64,000 nt of DNA from Halobacillus mangrovi (GTDB lineage: Bacteria; Bacillota; Bacilli; Bacillales; Halobacillaceae), in assembly GCF_002097535.1 (NCBI RefSeq), contig NZ_CP020772.1:496001-560000 (forward strand), written 5' to 3'. The position numbers and the translations under genes were made by a program. Shown one piece after another: positions 7,956 through 15,550 of the stretch. The stretch's first letter is position 1, and each line of letters begins with the position of its first letter. The notes under the pieces are model-generated. The model was not told the DNA's origin. It did not search any database and saw only the letters and a list, made by a program, of their open reading frames with translations.

Positions 7956-8387
7956 ATGAACGAAACCATGGGGGATGTTTGTAGAGAGCTTCAAAGAGTC
8001 ACAGAAGCCTCATTCATTGCCATTGCTGAATGGGATGGGGAGACACGAAAAATCAAATGGACTTATGCGTTAAATCCAATGACTGATAAATACAAGCGGA
8101 TGGAAATCTCTTATGGGTATGGAGTAGCTGGAAAAGTTATGCAAACGGGTCGGCCATTCGCCTGCAAGCATCGTAATCAACTCACTGATGAAATTACGAA
8201 ATATCCAATCATTTTGGCTGAAAAACTCCAATCATTCCTAGCGGTTCCATTGGTAAATACTAAAATCTTCGACTCTGTGCTGCTTATTGGTTATCGTGAA
8301 AGTCATCCTTTACCTGATACGCAAATATTACAAGAATACCTCACGCGCATTGTCTCTCAACTCAAAAGGAAGGAGGCCTTATCATGA
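7956..8387 (+). CDS. GAF-domain protein, NreA-like
   Basis: 143 aa, essentially one GAF domain: EASFIAIAEWDGETRKIKW at the first strands, YGYGVAGKVMQTGRP in the middle and SFLAVPLVN near the end. In staphylococci a lone GAF protein of this size, NreA, binds nitrate and restrains the NreB kinase within the nreABC operon. Here the gene sits between a NarL-type regulator and a kinase, so a similar small-ligand co-sensor is likely, though the ligand cannot be read from sequence. Its stop overlaps the kinase start (ATGA). Confidence 0.75.
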   Translation: MNETMGDVCRELQRVTEASFIAIAEWDGETRKIKWTYALNPMTDKYKRMEISYGYGVAGKVMQTGRPFACKHRNQLTDEITKYPIILAEKLQSFLAVPLVNTKIFDSVLLIGYRESHPLPDTQILQEYLTRIVSQLKRKEALS

Positions 8388-9727
8388 CAAACAGTAGTCC
8401 TCAATCGAATACGACAGCTATTCAAGAGCATGAAGGATTTTTAGTTGTAGGAGAAAACGGTTATGTACTCAGTGCTAATAAAAAAGCGAAACAGCTTTTT
8501 AAAATGGCAGATACAGATGTTCATATCGCGGATTTGTTCCTAGAGTTCGAAGAGAACGCACTACCGGATTGTTCAAAGGGAGTTCTCCTCCAGCGCTACG
8601 TCACTCCTTTAAACGGGAGTCCATTTCCGGTTTTCGTTGTGGTACAAGAATGGACGGATGAAAAAGGAAAGCGTTACTTTGTAACGGTGCAAAATCTCGA
8701 GCACCGGACAGTAATGGATAATGGATCGTATCAACATTTAAAAGAATTGCTTGACATCAAATATGCTTTAGATGCATCATCGATTGTAGCTTTAACCGAT
8801 CGAAGAGGAAAAATTCGTTATGTGAATGATAAATTTAGTGAGATTTCAAAATATGAAATCAATGAGTTGATTGGCAGCGATCACCGGATATTGAACTCAG
8901 GGTACCATTCTAAAGAGTTTTTCAAGAACCTATGGAGAACAATTGGGACGGGGAATGTGTGGAAAGGGGAAATCCAAAACAGGGCGAAAGATGGTACTTA
9001 CTATTGGGTGGATACCACGATTGTTCCGTTCTTGAACGAAAATGGAAAGCCCTATCAATACTTAGCCATAAGGAACGAGATTACAGAGAGAAAACGTGTC
9101 GAACAAGAACTGAAAAAAATGACTCAGCGTTTGATCCATGTTCAGGAGGAAGAGAGAAAACAAGTGTCACGTGAACTGCATGATGGAATCGGTCAGGAAC
9201 TATATAGTTTATTAATCAGCATGCATCGTTTACAGCAAGAAGTAGACCATCCCCTCATTGACCATATGACAGGGGATATCAGTCATCTTATTCAAAGTGT
9301 AAGGGATATGTCCTGGGGGCTTAGGCCTTCTGCTTTGGACGAACTGGGGCTTTTACCTGCTATCCGCTCTTTCCTCCACCGTTTAGATAAGTCATTTGGT
9401 TTGAAAGTAGAGTTTCATTCGGCTGTCTCATCACGTTTGACTCCCACGATCGAGACTACCATCTACAGAATCGTTCAAGAAGCTTTGACCAACGTAAGAA
9501 AATATGCAGAAATAGACCAAGCCTCCGTAAAACTTGTAGAAAAAGAAAATGAGCTTTCTGTATACATTATGGATGAAGGCGTTGGATTCTCTGAAACCCA
9601 CGCTCGAAGAGGGGTAGGACTATTCAGTATGGAAGAACGGGCGCGAGCCGTGGGAGGAGACTTAACTGTTGAATCCATCCCAGGAAAAGGGACCACCATT
9701 GAAATGACTGTACCCAAGGAAATCTGA
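8384..9727 (+). CDS. cytoplasmic PAS-domain sensor histidine kinase (HisKA_3 type)
   Basis: 447 aa, no membrane segments. A degenerate PAS-like region (about 15-105) is followed by a clear PAS domain (about 125-235, including KDGTYYWVDTTIVPFLNENG and a PAC end ITERKR). The HisKA_3 motif RELHDGIGQELYSLL holds His266, and the ATPase domain shows the N box QEALTNVRKYA and G1 box DEGVGF. The four-Cys cluster that binds Fe-S in NreB is absent; the only Cys is at about residue 63. The sensed signal is therefore likely different from NreB, perhaps passed through the GAF protein encoded just before. Confidence 0.88.
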   Translation: MTNSSPQSNTTAIQEHEGFLVVGENGYVLSANKKAKQLFKMADTDVHIADLFLEFEENALPDCSKGVLLQRYVTPLNGSPFPVFVVVQEWTDEKGKRYFVTVQNLEHRTVMDNGSYQHLKELLDIKYALDASSIVALTDRRGKIRYVNDKFSEISKYEINELIGSDHRILNSGYHSKEFFKNLWRTIGTGNVWKGEIQNRAKDGTYYWVDTTIVPFLNENGKPYQYLAIRNEITERKRVEQELKKMTQRLIHVQEEERKQVSRELHDGIGQELYSLLISMHRLQQEVDHPLIDHMTGDISHLIQSVRDMSWGLRPSALDELGLLPAIRSFLHRLDKSFGLKVEFHSAVSSRLTPTIETTIYRIVQEALTNVRKYAEIDQASVKLVEKENELSVYIMDEGVGFSETHARRGVGLFSMEERARAVGGDLTVESIPGKGTTIEMTVPKEI

Positions 9728-9750
9728 GACGGACTCAGGTTTCTTTTTTT
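9719..9750 (+). terminator. rho-independent terminator of the signalling operon
   Basis: GAAATCTGAG pairs with CTCAGGTTTC (one G-U), starting inside the stop region of the kinase gene, followed by seven T. Confidence 0.85.
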
Positions 9751-9878
9751 ATGGCTAAAAAAGCATAAAAAATTTCGTGCGGATAACTTATTTTGATGTG
9801 AGGCTGCATCCATGCCCCGGGTCTACAGCTGAAAGGGTTTGTGCTGCACTTAAAAATCAGGGGATTTTACTACCTAAA

Positions 9879-9924
9879 TGGGGGGATTCCCCAATACTTT
9901 TCCCGAGCCTGCTAGACGTACAAT
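9879..9924 (+). promoter_or_regulatory. oxidase promoter with TGGGG-N5-CCCCA inverted repeat
   Basis: TGGGGGGATTCCCCA (9879-9893) lies just upstream of a -10 element TACAAT (9919-9924). No TTGACA-like -35 is present at the right distance, and the repeat is centred about 45 bp before the predicted start. That is the position of a class II activator site. The repeat resembles the GGG/CCC inverted sites used by NreC-type regulators, so the regulator encoded at 7.3 kb may act here. Confidence 0.5.
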
Positions 9925-9963
9925 GAATATAGATCAACTACATAATTAAGGAGGCTTGGAGCT

Positions 9964-10086
9964 ATGAAAAAAGACCATTCTTCACAGCCAGGTTTGAAGG
10001 GGACATTGATCAGCGTATTCGCTGTAGGAATTGTCATTATTCTGATGTGGGTGAGTATTTTTTATCTATATATTGACCGGATGTAG
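9964..10086 (+). CDS. ba3-type cytochrome c oxidase subunit IIa (40 aa)
   Basis: A 40-residue protein, MKKDHSSQPGLKGTLISVFA..., with one membrane helix (about 13-37) ending in LYIDRM. It starts at ATG behind AAGGAGG and precedes the CuA subunit gene by 12 bp. Small single-helix subunit IIa proteins replace the missing first helix of subunit II in ba3 oxidases. The short helix-only form and its place in the operon support this reading. Confidence 0.75.
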   Translation: MKKDHSSQPGLKGTLISVFAVGIVIILMWVSIFYLYIDRM

Positions 10087-10098
10087 GGGGAGAGACAA

Positions 10099-10572
10099 AT
10101 GCATTTACACAAATACGAAAAAATTTGGCTGGCCTTTGGCGTTTTCGCACTTATCATCTTTTTATCTGTAGTGGGAGTCAGTGCTTTTCATCAGGGAAAT
10201 ACCCCATCTGGAGGGCACATGACCATTGACCCTGAAAAAGTCAGGGAAACGGCTCCATTTAACGAGCCTGGTCTTCATAAAAAAGAAGATGGAACCTATG
10301 AAGTATCCATGATTGCCATGGCTTTCGGCTACGATCCTGCTAAGTTACAAGTCCCGGCCGGAGAAGAGATTACCTTTACGCTCACCAGTGAAGATGTCAC
10401 TCACAGCTTTTCAATTGTAGGGACAAATGTAAACATGATGGCTGTTCCTGGGCAAATCAATCATAGAACACACACGTTTGATGAACCGGGTTCTTATCTT
10501 GTGGTATGTAATGAATATTGCGGCTCAGGCCATCATTTTATGAGTACAGAAATCGAGGTGATCCAACAATGA
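10099..10572 (+). CDS. ba3-type cytochrome c oxidase subunit II (CuA)
   Basis: 157 aa. One N-terminal membrane helix (about 9-29), then a cupredoxin domain outside the membrane. The CuA ligands are all present: His102 (VTHSFSI), Cys137 and Cys141 (VCNEYCGSGHHFM), His145 and Met148. It receives electrons from cytochrome c or a blue copper protein and passes them to subunit I. Having one helix rather than two fits the ba3 (type B) oxidases. The last codons overlap the start of subunit I (ATGA). Confidence 0.92.
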   Translation: MHLHKYEKIWLAFGVFALIIFLSVVGVSAFHQGNTPSGGHMTIDPEKVRETAPFNEPGLHKKEDGTYEVSMIAMAFGYDPAKLQVPAGEEITFTLTSEDVTHSFSIVGTNVNMMAVPGQINHRTHTFDEPGSYLVVCNEYCGSGHHFMSTEIEVIQQ

Positions 10573-12221
10573 ACACAGTACCAAAAGGAGATCGACGGCT
10601 CGCATTATCGAATTTAGGATTTGCTTACGCGGCATTTTTGATAGGCACTCTTTGTGGATTACTGCAGGTATTTATCAGAAATGATGCTTTGACATTACCG
10701 TCCTGGCTCGATTATTACCAAGTGCTTACCGCACATGGACTTCTTTTAGCCATTGTATTTACAACATTTTTTATCTTTGCCTTCTTTCAGTCTGGAATGA
10801 GCCGAACGTTAGGAGCCTTTGGACCAAGAGTGCTGTTGTGGAATTGGATCGGCTTTTGGGTGACATCCATCGGTACGCTGCTTGTCGTCGTGATGGTCAT
10901 CTCAGGTCAGGCTTCTGTTCTATATACGTTTTATGCTCCACTACAAGCCCATGGCCTGTTTTATGTAGGTCTCGCATTATTTGTTATAGGAACGTGGATT
11001 CAAGGATTTGCATTAGTAGGTCATTACATTGTGTGGAGAAAGCAGAACAAAGGAGAGCTGAGTCCGTTATTTGCTTTCATGACAGTGGCTACAGTTATCT
11101 TATGGGTCATCGCTTGTTTAGGGGTAGTTGCCACTGTTTTGTTCCAGTTTATTCCATGGGCGTTTGGGTGGACTGAGGGGATCAATGTAGAATTGAGCCG
11201 ATCTTTATTCTGGTATTTCGGTCATCCATTAGTCTATTTTTGGCTGCTTCCTGCTTATATGGCATGGTATGTCGTGGTACCCAAAATCATTGGAGGACGC
11301 GTATTTAGCGATTCATTAGCGCGCCTGTCCTTTGTGCTCTTCATCTTGTTTTCGATTCCTGTAGGATTTCACCACCAGTTGACAGAACCAGGAATCGCAA
11401 GTTTTTGGAAGTTTTTGCAAACGGTTTTAACGTTTATGGTCATCATCCCATCTTTAATGACAGCTTTCTCTATGTTCGCAACTTTTGAACTTAGAGGTCG
11501 TGAGCTGGGTGGAAAAGGATTGTTTGGCTGGGTGACGAAACTTCCATGGCGAGATGTGCGGTTTACTTCTATTTTCATTGCTATGGCTTTCTTTATTCCA
11601 GGTGGAGCTGGTGGAATAATTAATGCCAGCTTTCAAATGAATGAAGTTATTCATAATACTTTATGGGTGGTCGGACATTTTCACATCACTGTCGGAACGC
11701 CGGTAGCCATGACGTTTTTTGGGCTGACTTTCTGGCTCATTCCTCATTTGACTGGCCGTCGTTTCACGAAAACCTTGCAGAAGCTAGCGTTTCTACAAAT
11801 TGGCACATGGTCTGTCGGAATGCTTCTGATGAGTACCGCTCAACATCTGTTAGGGTTACTTGGAGCTCCGAGACGCACTGCCTACACAGGTTATGCGCAT
11901 GAAGATGCGCAAGCCTGGTTTGAGGGAGTACTGTCTAACCACGTAACTATGGCGGTTGGGGGATCTATTCTGTTTCTATCAGCTGTACTCCTGATATTCA
12001 TTGTTGTTCAGCTTTGGTGGCTGGCACCTAAAGCAGATGAGAGTACATTTATGCAGTTTCCAATTGCTGAAAGTGATGCTTCCTCCACACCAAAATTCTT
12101 GGAGAACTGGAAGATCTGGATTGGGATCGCCTTTATTCTAATTGCTCTAGCGTACACGATCCCTCTATCCGATATCATTCAGCACGCACCGCCAGGCTCA
12201 GGCCGATTCCAGACTTGGTAA
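10569..12221 (+). CDS. ba3-type cytochrome c oxidase subunit I
   Basis: 550 aa from ATG 10569, which overlaps the TGA of the CuA gene and has GAGGTG before it. About 13 membrane segments. Haem and CuB ligands are visible: the first His in LTAHGLLLAIVF, FGHPLVYFWLLPAYMAWY with the CuB His and the cross-linked Tyr position, and WVVGHFHITVGTPVAMTF with the late His ligands. It reduces O2 to water and pumps protons. Family knowledge: type B oxidases have high oxygen affinity, which fits control by an oxygen- or redox-type two-component system upstream. Confidence 0.93.
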   Translation: MNTVPKGDRRLALSNLGFAYAAFLIGTLCGLLQVFIRNDALTLPSWLDYYQVLTAHGLLLAIVFTTFFIFAFFQSGMSRTLGAFGPRVLLWNWIGFWVTSIGTLLVVVMVISGQASVLYTFYAPLQAHGLFYVGLALFVIGTWIQGFALVGHYIVWRKQNKGELSPLFAFMTVATVILWVIACLGVVATVLFQFIPWAFGWTEGINVELSRSLFWYFGHPLVYFWLLPAYMAWYVVVPKIIGGRVFSDSLARLSFVLFILFSIPVGFHHQLTEPGIASFWKFLQTVLTFMVIIPSLMTAFSMFATFELRGRELGGKGLFGWVTKLPWRDVRFTSIFIAMAFFIPGGAGGIINASFQMNEVIHNTLWVVGHFHITVGTPVAMTFFGLTFWLIPHLTGRRFTKTLQKLAFLQIGTWSVGMLLMSTAQHLLGLLGAPRRTAYTGYAHEDAQAWFEGVLSNHVTMAVGGSILFLSAVLLIFIVVQLWWLAPKADESTFMQFPIAESDASSTPKFLENWKIWIGIAFILIALAYTIPLSDIIQHAPPGSGRFQTW

Positions 12222-12237
12222 AAGGAGGAGAGCGATT

Positions 12238-12330
12238 ATGACATTTTCCTTTGCGTTTACTGTTGCTTCCATCGTGCTTTTTACAGTGTTGAGTGCTATC
12301 ATAGTTGAACTGCAGACAGAAGAAGAGTAG
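12238..12330 (+). CDS. 30-aa single-helix membrane peptide in the oxidase operon
   Basis: Begins at ATG 12238 behind AAAGGAGGAG and encodes 30 residues: a helix of about 22 (starting MTFSFAFTVASIVLF) and an acidic end QTEEE. It starts 16 bp after subunit I and is followed at once by the operon terminator. The strong ribosome site makes translation likely. It could be a small accessory or assembly subunit of the ba3 oxidase. Confidence 0.6.
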   Translation: MTFSFAFTVASIVLFTVLSAIIVELQTEEE

Positions 12331-12365
12331 AAAAGAGCGGATGACATAAGGTCATCCGCTCTTTT
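12331..12365. terminator. bidirectional terminator between oxidase operon and CapA-like gene
   Basis: Perfect 15-bp stem AAAAGAGCGGATGAC/GTCATCCGCTCTTTT with T-rich tails in both directions. It serves the convergent genes on each side. Confidence 0.9.
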
Positions 12366-12367
12366 AG

Positions 12368-13549
12368 TCACTCTATGAAGGTTAGTTCTGGAAGCCATTG
12401 AGACATATGCTCTTTCTTTGCTTTGTATTCTTCACTTAGCACAGGGATATCTGACATAGGAACCACCTGATAATCAGAGGTTACATAGGTGATTTGGAAT
12501 CGTGGGTCCACCGCCTGGACCACGTCTCTGCTATCTGCTTTTTTGACAAAATCAAATGTAAAAATCCCGCCTATCCGTTTGTGTTCACCCAGCTGACCTG
12601 AGAAAAAATTTCCCAGGGAATAAATCGTCAGCATTCGGTTTCCGTTTTTACCTTCCACGTACTTAATCGGCTGCAACACATGAGGGTGGTGTCCCAGCAC
12701 GGCATCCACTTCGTGGTCTGCAGCAAATTGCACGACATCTTTCTGGTACGGGGAAGGATAAAGCTGGTATTCATTCCCAAAATGTAGGCTCACTATGACA
12801 GCATCCGCTAATTTTTTAGCTTCTGAAATGTCTTTGGCCATCTTTTCGTAATTGATACGATTAACTACGTATTCTTTTCCTTCGGGTGATGGAATGCCAT
12901 TTGTGCCATATGTATAGCTTAGAACAGCCACATCCATGTTTTCTTTTGTTTCGTAAACTAAAATCTCTTCACTTTGCTTCTTGTCCGTATAAGCCCCCGT
13001 ATGCTTCATGTCAATCTTATTCCAATGGTCGAGCGCCCGCTCAATGCCTGTAATTCCCTTATCCAATGTATGGTTATTGGCAAGAGTAACCACATCGATG
13101 CCTAAACTTTTCAAATTATCCCCGATGGACTTCGGTGAATTAAATGTCGGATATCCTGATAAACCTAATTCTTTACCGCCAATCATCGTTTCTTGATTTG
13201 CGATAGAAATAGTTGAGGATTCAAGGGTAGGTTTTGTTTCTTCCAACATTGGCATGAAATTGTAACCATCAGACGTTCGTGCTTTCTGATATATCCTCTC
13301 GTGAATAAGCACATCACCAACTGCAGAAACGCTGATCCGGGAATTAAGATTTAAAGGCTTCTTCTCTGTCGTTTCTATGCTCGAAGTGGAATGGTTATCG
13401 ATAGGTTCAGGATCAGAGGATTCCAGAAATGATGGTGTTAAACTACAGCCTGTCAAATAAAGACTGGATAGGGCGATGAGTATAGTGAATCGGATTAGAC
13501 TGATTAGACTCCCCTCCCTGTGGATGTTTGATAGGTCTATTGTAACCAT
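12368..13549 (-). CDS. CapA-family lipoprotein (poly-gamma-glutamate synthesis-type)
   Basis: CapA/PGA_cap metallophosphatase-like fold: AVGDVLIHERIY near the start, FNSPKSIGDNLKSLG, TLANNHTLDKG, SLHFGNEY and GHHPHVLQPIKY carry the expected Asp, Asn and His metal-site residues. A lipobox LYLTGC precedes the mature part, so it is a membrane-anchored exported lipoprotein. Lone CapA-like genes without capBC are common in Bacillaceae and their substrate is unknown. Start is uncertain: the listed ATG has no ribosome site, while a strong GGGAGGGGAG (13509-13519) lies just before the signal peptide without a standard start codon. Confidence 0.85.
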   Translation of the reverse strand: MVTIDLSNIHREGSLISLIRFTILIALSSLYLTGCSLTPSFLESSDPEPIDNHSTSSIETTEKKPLNLNSRISVSAVGDVLIHERIYQKARTSDGYNFMPMLEETKPTLESSTISIANQETMIGGKELGLSGYPTFNSPKSIGDNLKSLGIDVVTLANNHTLDKGITGIERALDHWNKIDMKHTGAYTDKKQSEEILVYETKENMDVAVLSYTYGTNGIPSPEGKEYVVNRINYEKMAKDISEAKKLADAVIVSLHFGNEYQLYPSPYQKDVVQFAADHEVDAVLGHHPHVLQPIKYVEGKNGNRMLTIYSLGNFFSGQLGEHKRIGGIFTFDFVKKADSRDVVQAVDPRFQITYVTSDYQVVPMSDIPVLSEEYKAKKEHMSQWLPELTFIE

Positions 13550-13646
13550 AAGTGGGATGTCATTTCCAACTGGTTTATCGCTTTTTTGTTCTGGGAAGTT
13601 CTTCAATAAATATGCTTTACATCATGGGCGGAAGGAGATGAATCAG

Positions 13647-13955
13647 ATGTCATCAACACGGCAAGAGGCTAATGCCAACTCACAAACGAAAGAGCAATAT
13701 GTCGATATAAGTATGGGCAAACATGAAATTTTCTTTAAAAAAGAATACAAAATATTATATACGATTAATGAATTCTTGCTTGGTTTATGGTTCTTGGTAG
13801 GAAGTATTTGTTTTTATTTTGAAGAACTCAAAACATGGGGCGTTACTTTATTTGTGCTGGGAAGTATGCAAATGCTAATCCGTCCATCTATTCGGCTTGT
13901 ACATTCTTTCCATATGAGAAAACACTACGAGAGGGAATATGAAGAGAAACAATGA
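13647..13955 (+). CDS. YrhK-domain small membrane protein
   Basis: 102 aa from ATG 13647, spaced correctly from GGAAGGAG; an ATG at 13638 is too close. A hydrophilic N-terminus precedes two membrane helices (about 45-65 and 68-85: FLLGLWFLVGSICFYF and GVTLFVLGSMQMLI) and a basic tail. The pattern matches the YrhK domain of B. subtilis. Function unknown. Transcribed divergently from the CapA-like gene. Confidence 0.75.
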   Translation: MSSTRQEANANSQTKEQYVDISMGKHEIFFKKEYKILYTINEFLLGLWFLVGSICFYFEELKTWGVTLFVLGSMQMLIRPSIRLVHSFHMRKHYEREYEEKQ

Positions 13956-14014
13956 CATGACAAAAATAATTTTTTGCTTGGCAAGTTATGCAAATTCGCT
14001 AGTATTTCTGTATC

Positions 14015-14490
14015 TGGATTTATTCAACTAAATAGCAGAATAGTTGAATACTCGATTTCGAGGTACTGTGAGCTTTCCGTTGCCCAAAGTAGAATTTGGA
14101 GGTCCGAGAAATCACTCGCTTTCCGTGGGCATGTGCTGAGCCTCCTCGAGCTAAAGCTCTCCGGGGTCTCACCTATCATGTTCATCCCACAGGAGTCTCG
14201 CGATTTCTCGGACCTCCTTACCGCTGTTGGGAGGAACGGAAACGTTATTGTTACCGAAAACCTATCAGTAATTTTGGAAATCAGAGCTTCCTTACTCCTA
14301 TTAAATGGGGCCGTTAATTACACTATAGATGGGTTGGCTTGAAAACGGCGAGACTCCCGCGGGAGAAGGACTTAGGCGAGACCCCCCAGAGAGCGCAGCG
14401 ATCGAGGCGGCTCGCCAGTTCCCCCGCAGGAAAGCGAGTTGTTTTCCAGCCAACCTTAAACTTATTATGTAACGGCCTTGAGAAAATCTC
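14015..14490 (+). repeat. composite hairpin repeat, copy 1
   Basis: Starts near ATTCAACTAAATAGCAGAAT. It contains arm A (14098-14219), closed by GGAGGTCCGAGAAATC and GATTTCTCGGACCTCC, and arm B (about 14331-14456), closed by GGTTGGCTTGAAAAC and GTTTTCCAGCCAACC. Arms A and B are related to each other in opposite orientation (CGCTTTCC...GGAGTCTCGC against GCGAGACTCC...GGAAAGCG). A second copy with the same order and orientation lies at 17.5-18.07 kb. Similar GC-rich CTTTCCGYGGGC repeats are common between genes in Bacillaceae. No protein is encoded. Confidence 0.8.
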
Positions 14491-14597
14491 GAATCCAAGT
14501 CTTCAAGATAAGGAGGCTTTGTGGGAATTCTGCCATTTGCCCACTGTTAACACTTTGAATATCAAGTAATTCTATGAACGAATGACTCCTCGCTTTA

Positions 14598-15167
14598 CTA
14601 TGCAACGGTTTCTTTCTTTGCAGGAAGGAAGCGGGCCTTAACCAATCGATTCCTAACGGTAATTCCAATCCAGCTTGCAAGAAAAGCTTTTATTAAACCA
14701 ACGGCGATGAATGGGTATACACCTGCAGCCAACGCCTGATTCCAGGACATATCCAAGACGAACTTCAATTGGATGGTTCCGCAAATAAGCGTAACGATCA
14801 TACCGACGATATTGGCAACAAGGGCCATAGTAAGGTTGAACTTCGTCTTTTCTAGAATGAAACCAGTAATAAAGGCAGTAAGAATGAAGCCAAATATGTA
14901 TCCACCTGTAGGGCCGATGAGGACTTGTGCACCGCCTTTAAATCCTGCGAAAACAGGTAATCCAATTGCTCCAAGTGCTGCATAACCTACCATAGCAATA
15001 GCTCCTTGTCTGCTTCCTAAAATGGTTGCAGTAAGTCCTACAGCTAACGTTTGCCCGCTGATTGGTACGACAGGAAGCGGAATTTCTACCTGGGCAAGAA
15101 TAGCTGTAATCGCTGCAAAGACAGCACAATTTACGATCACTCTTAATTTTTTTCGTTGATCTTGCAT
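14598..15167 (-). CDS. bioY: biotin transporter S component BioY
   Basis: 189 aa, about six membrane helices. The BioY signature is present: PLPVVPISGQTLAVGL near residue 30, then IGPTGGYIFGF in the middle. As the substrate-binding part of an energy-coupling factor transporter it captures biotin and works with a shared EcfA/T module encoded elsewhere. AGGAGG precedes the ATG. A BirA-type operator lies just upstream, so expression should follow biotin supply. No biotin synthesis genes are in the window. Confidence 0.95.
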   Translation of the reverse strand: MQDQRKKLRVIVNCAVFAAITAILAQVEIPLPVVPISGQTLAVGLTATILGSRQGAIAMVGYAALGAIGLPVFAGFKGGAQVLIGPTGGYIFGFILTAFITGFILEKTKFNLTMALVANIVGMIVTLICGTIQLKFVLDMSWNQALAAGVYPFIAVGLIKAFLASWIGITVRNRLVKARFLPAKKETVA

Positions 15168-15182
15168 AGATGAATCCTCCTT

Positions 15183-15212
15183 TTGTTAACCTTATTATGA
15201 ATAGGTTAACAC
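15183..15212 (-). promoter_or_regulatory. BirA operator of bioY
   Basis: TTGTTAAC (15183-15190), 14 bases, then GTTAACAC (15205-15212). This is the inverted repeat bound by biotinyl-5'-AMP-loaded BirA in Bacillus, at the expected place 16 bases upstream of bioY. Confidence 0.9.
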
Positions 15213-15550
15213 ATGGTTCGTAAACAGGAATATTTTTTTATGTGCAAAAATTCGGTTTACATAGATTAATTGTAGGATACTATATGAAACTATACTCTTT
15301 TTCCAGGCCTCGTTAAATCTTAAAACCCTTACAAACCGGGGGATATGAGTTCTTATTAAAAAGAGGATTACATATTGGATTTTAGTGGGATTCATGGATA
15401 AAACTAGTACGTTTTATTCATTTTTTGATTACAAGCCCTTGATGGAGCTATTACAAATGTGTCAGAACGGTTAAACTATAAAATTTTGGTACAAAAAGCT
15501 GTTCAGATCATGTAAAATGGGGTAATGTAAAATTTAACGGAGGTTTTACA
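15213..15550. other. divergent intergenic region between bioY and ltaS
   Basis: About 340 AT-rich bases without a credible gene. It should hold the ltaS promoter (a TGTAAAAT -10-like word at 15512-15519) and the GGAGG site before ltaS. I see no operator other than the BirA site beside bioY. Confidence 0.4.

Noticed and set aside
14301..14680. ORFs within the repeat arms near 14.1-14.7 kb
   Set aside because: They follow GC-rich inverted repeats and read as low-complexity peptides; no ribosome sites.
15195..15395. 66-codon ORF upstream of ltaS
   Set aside because: Overlaps the bioY operator region and lacks a start context.
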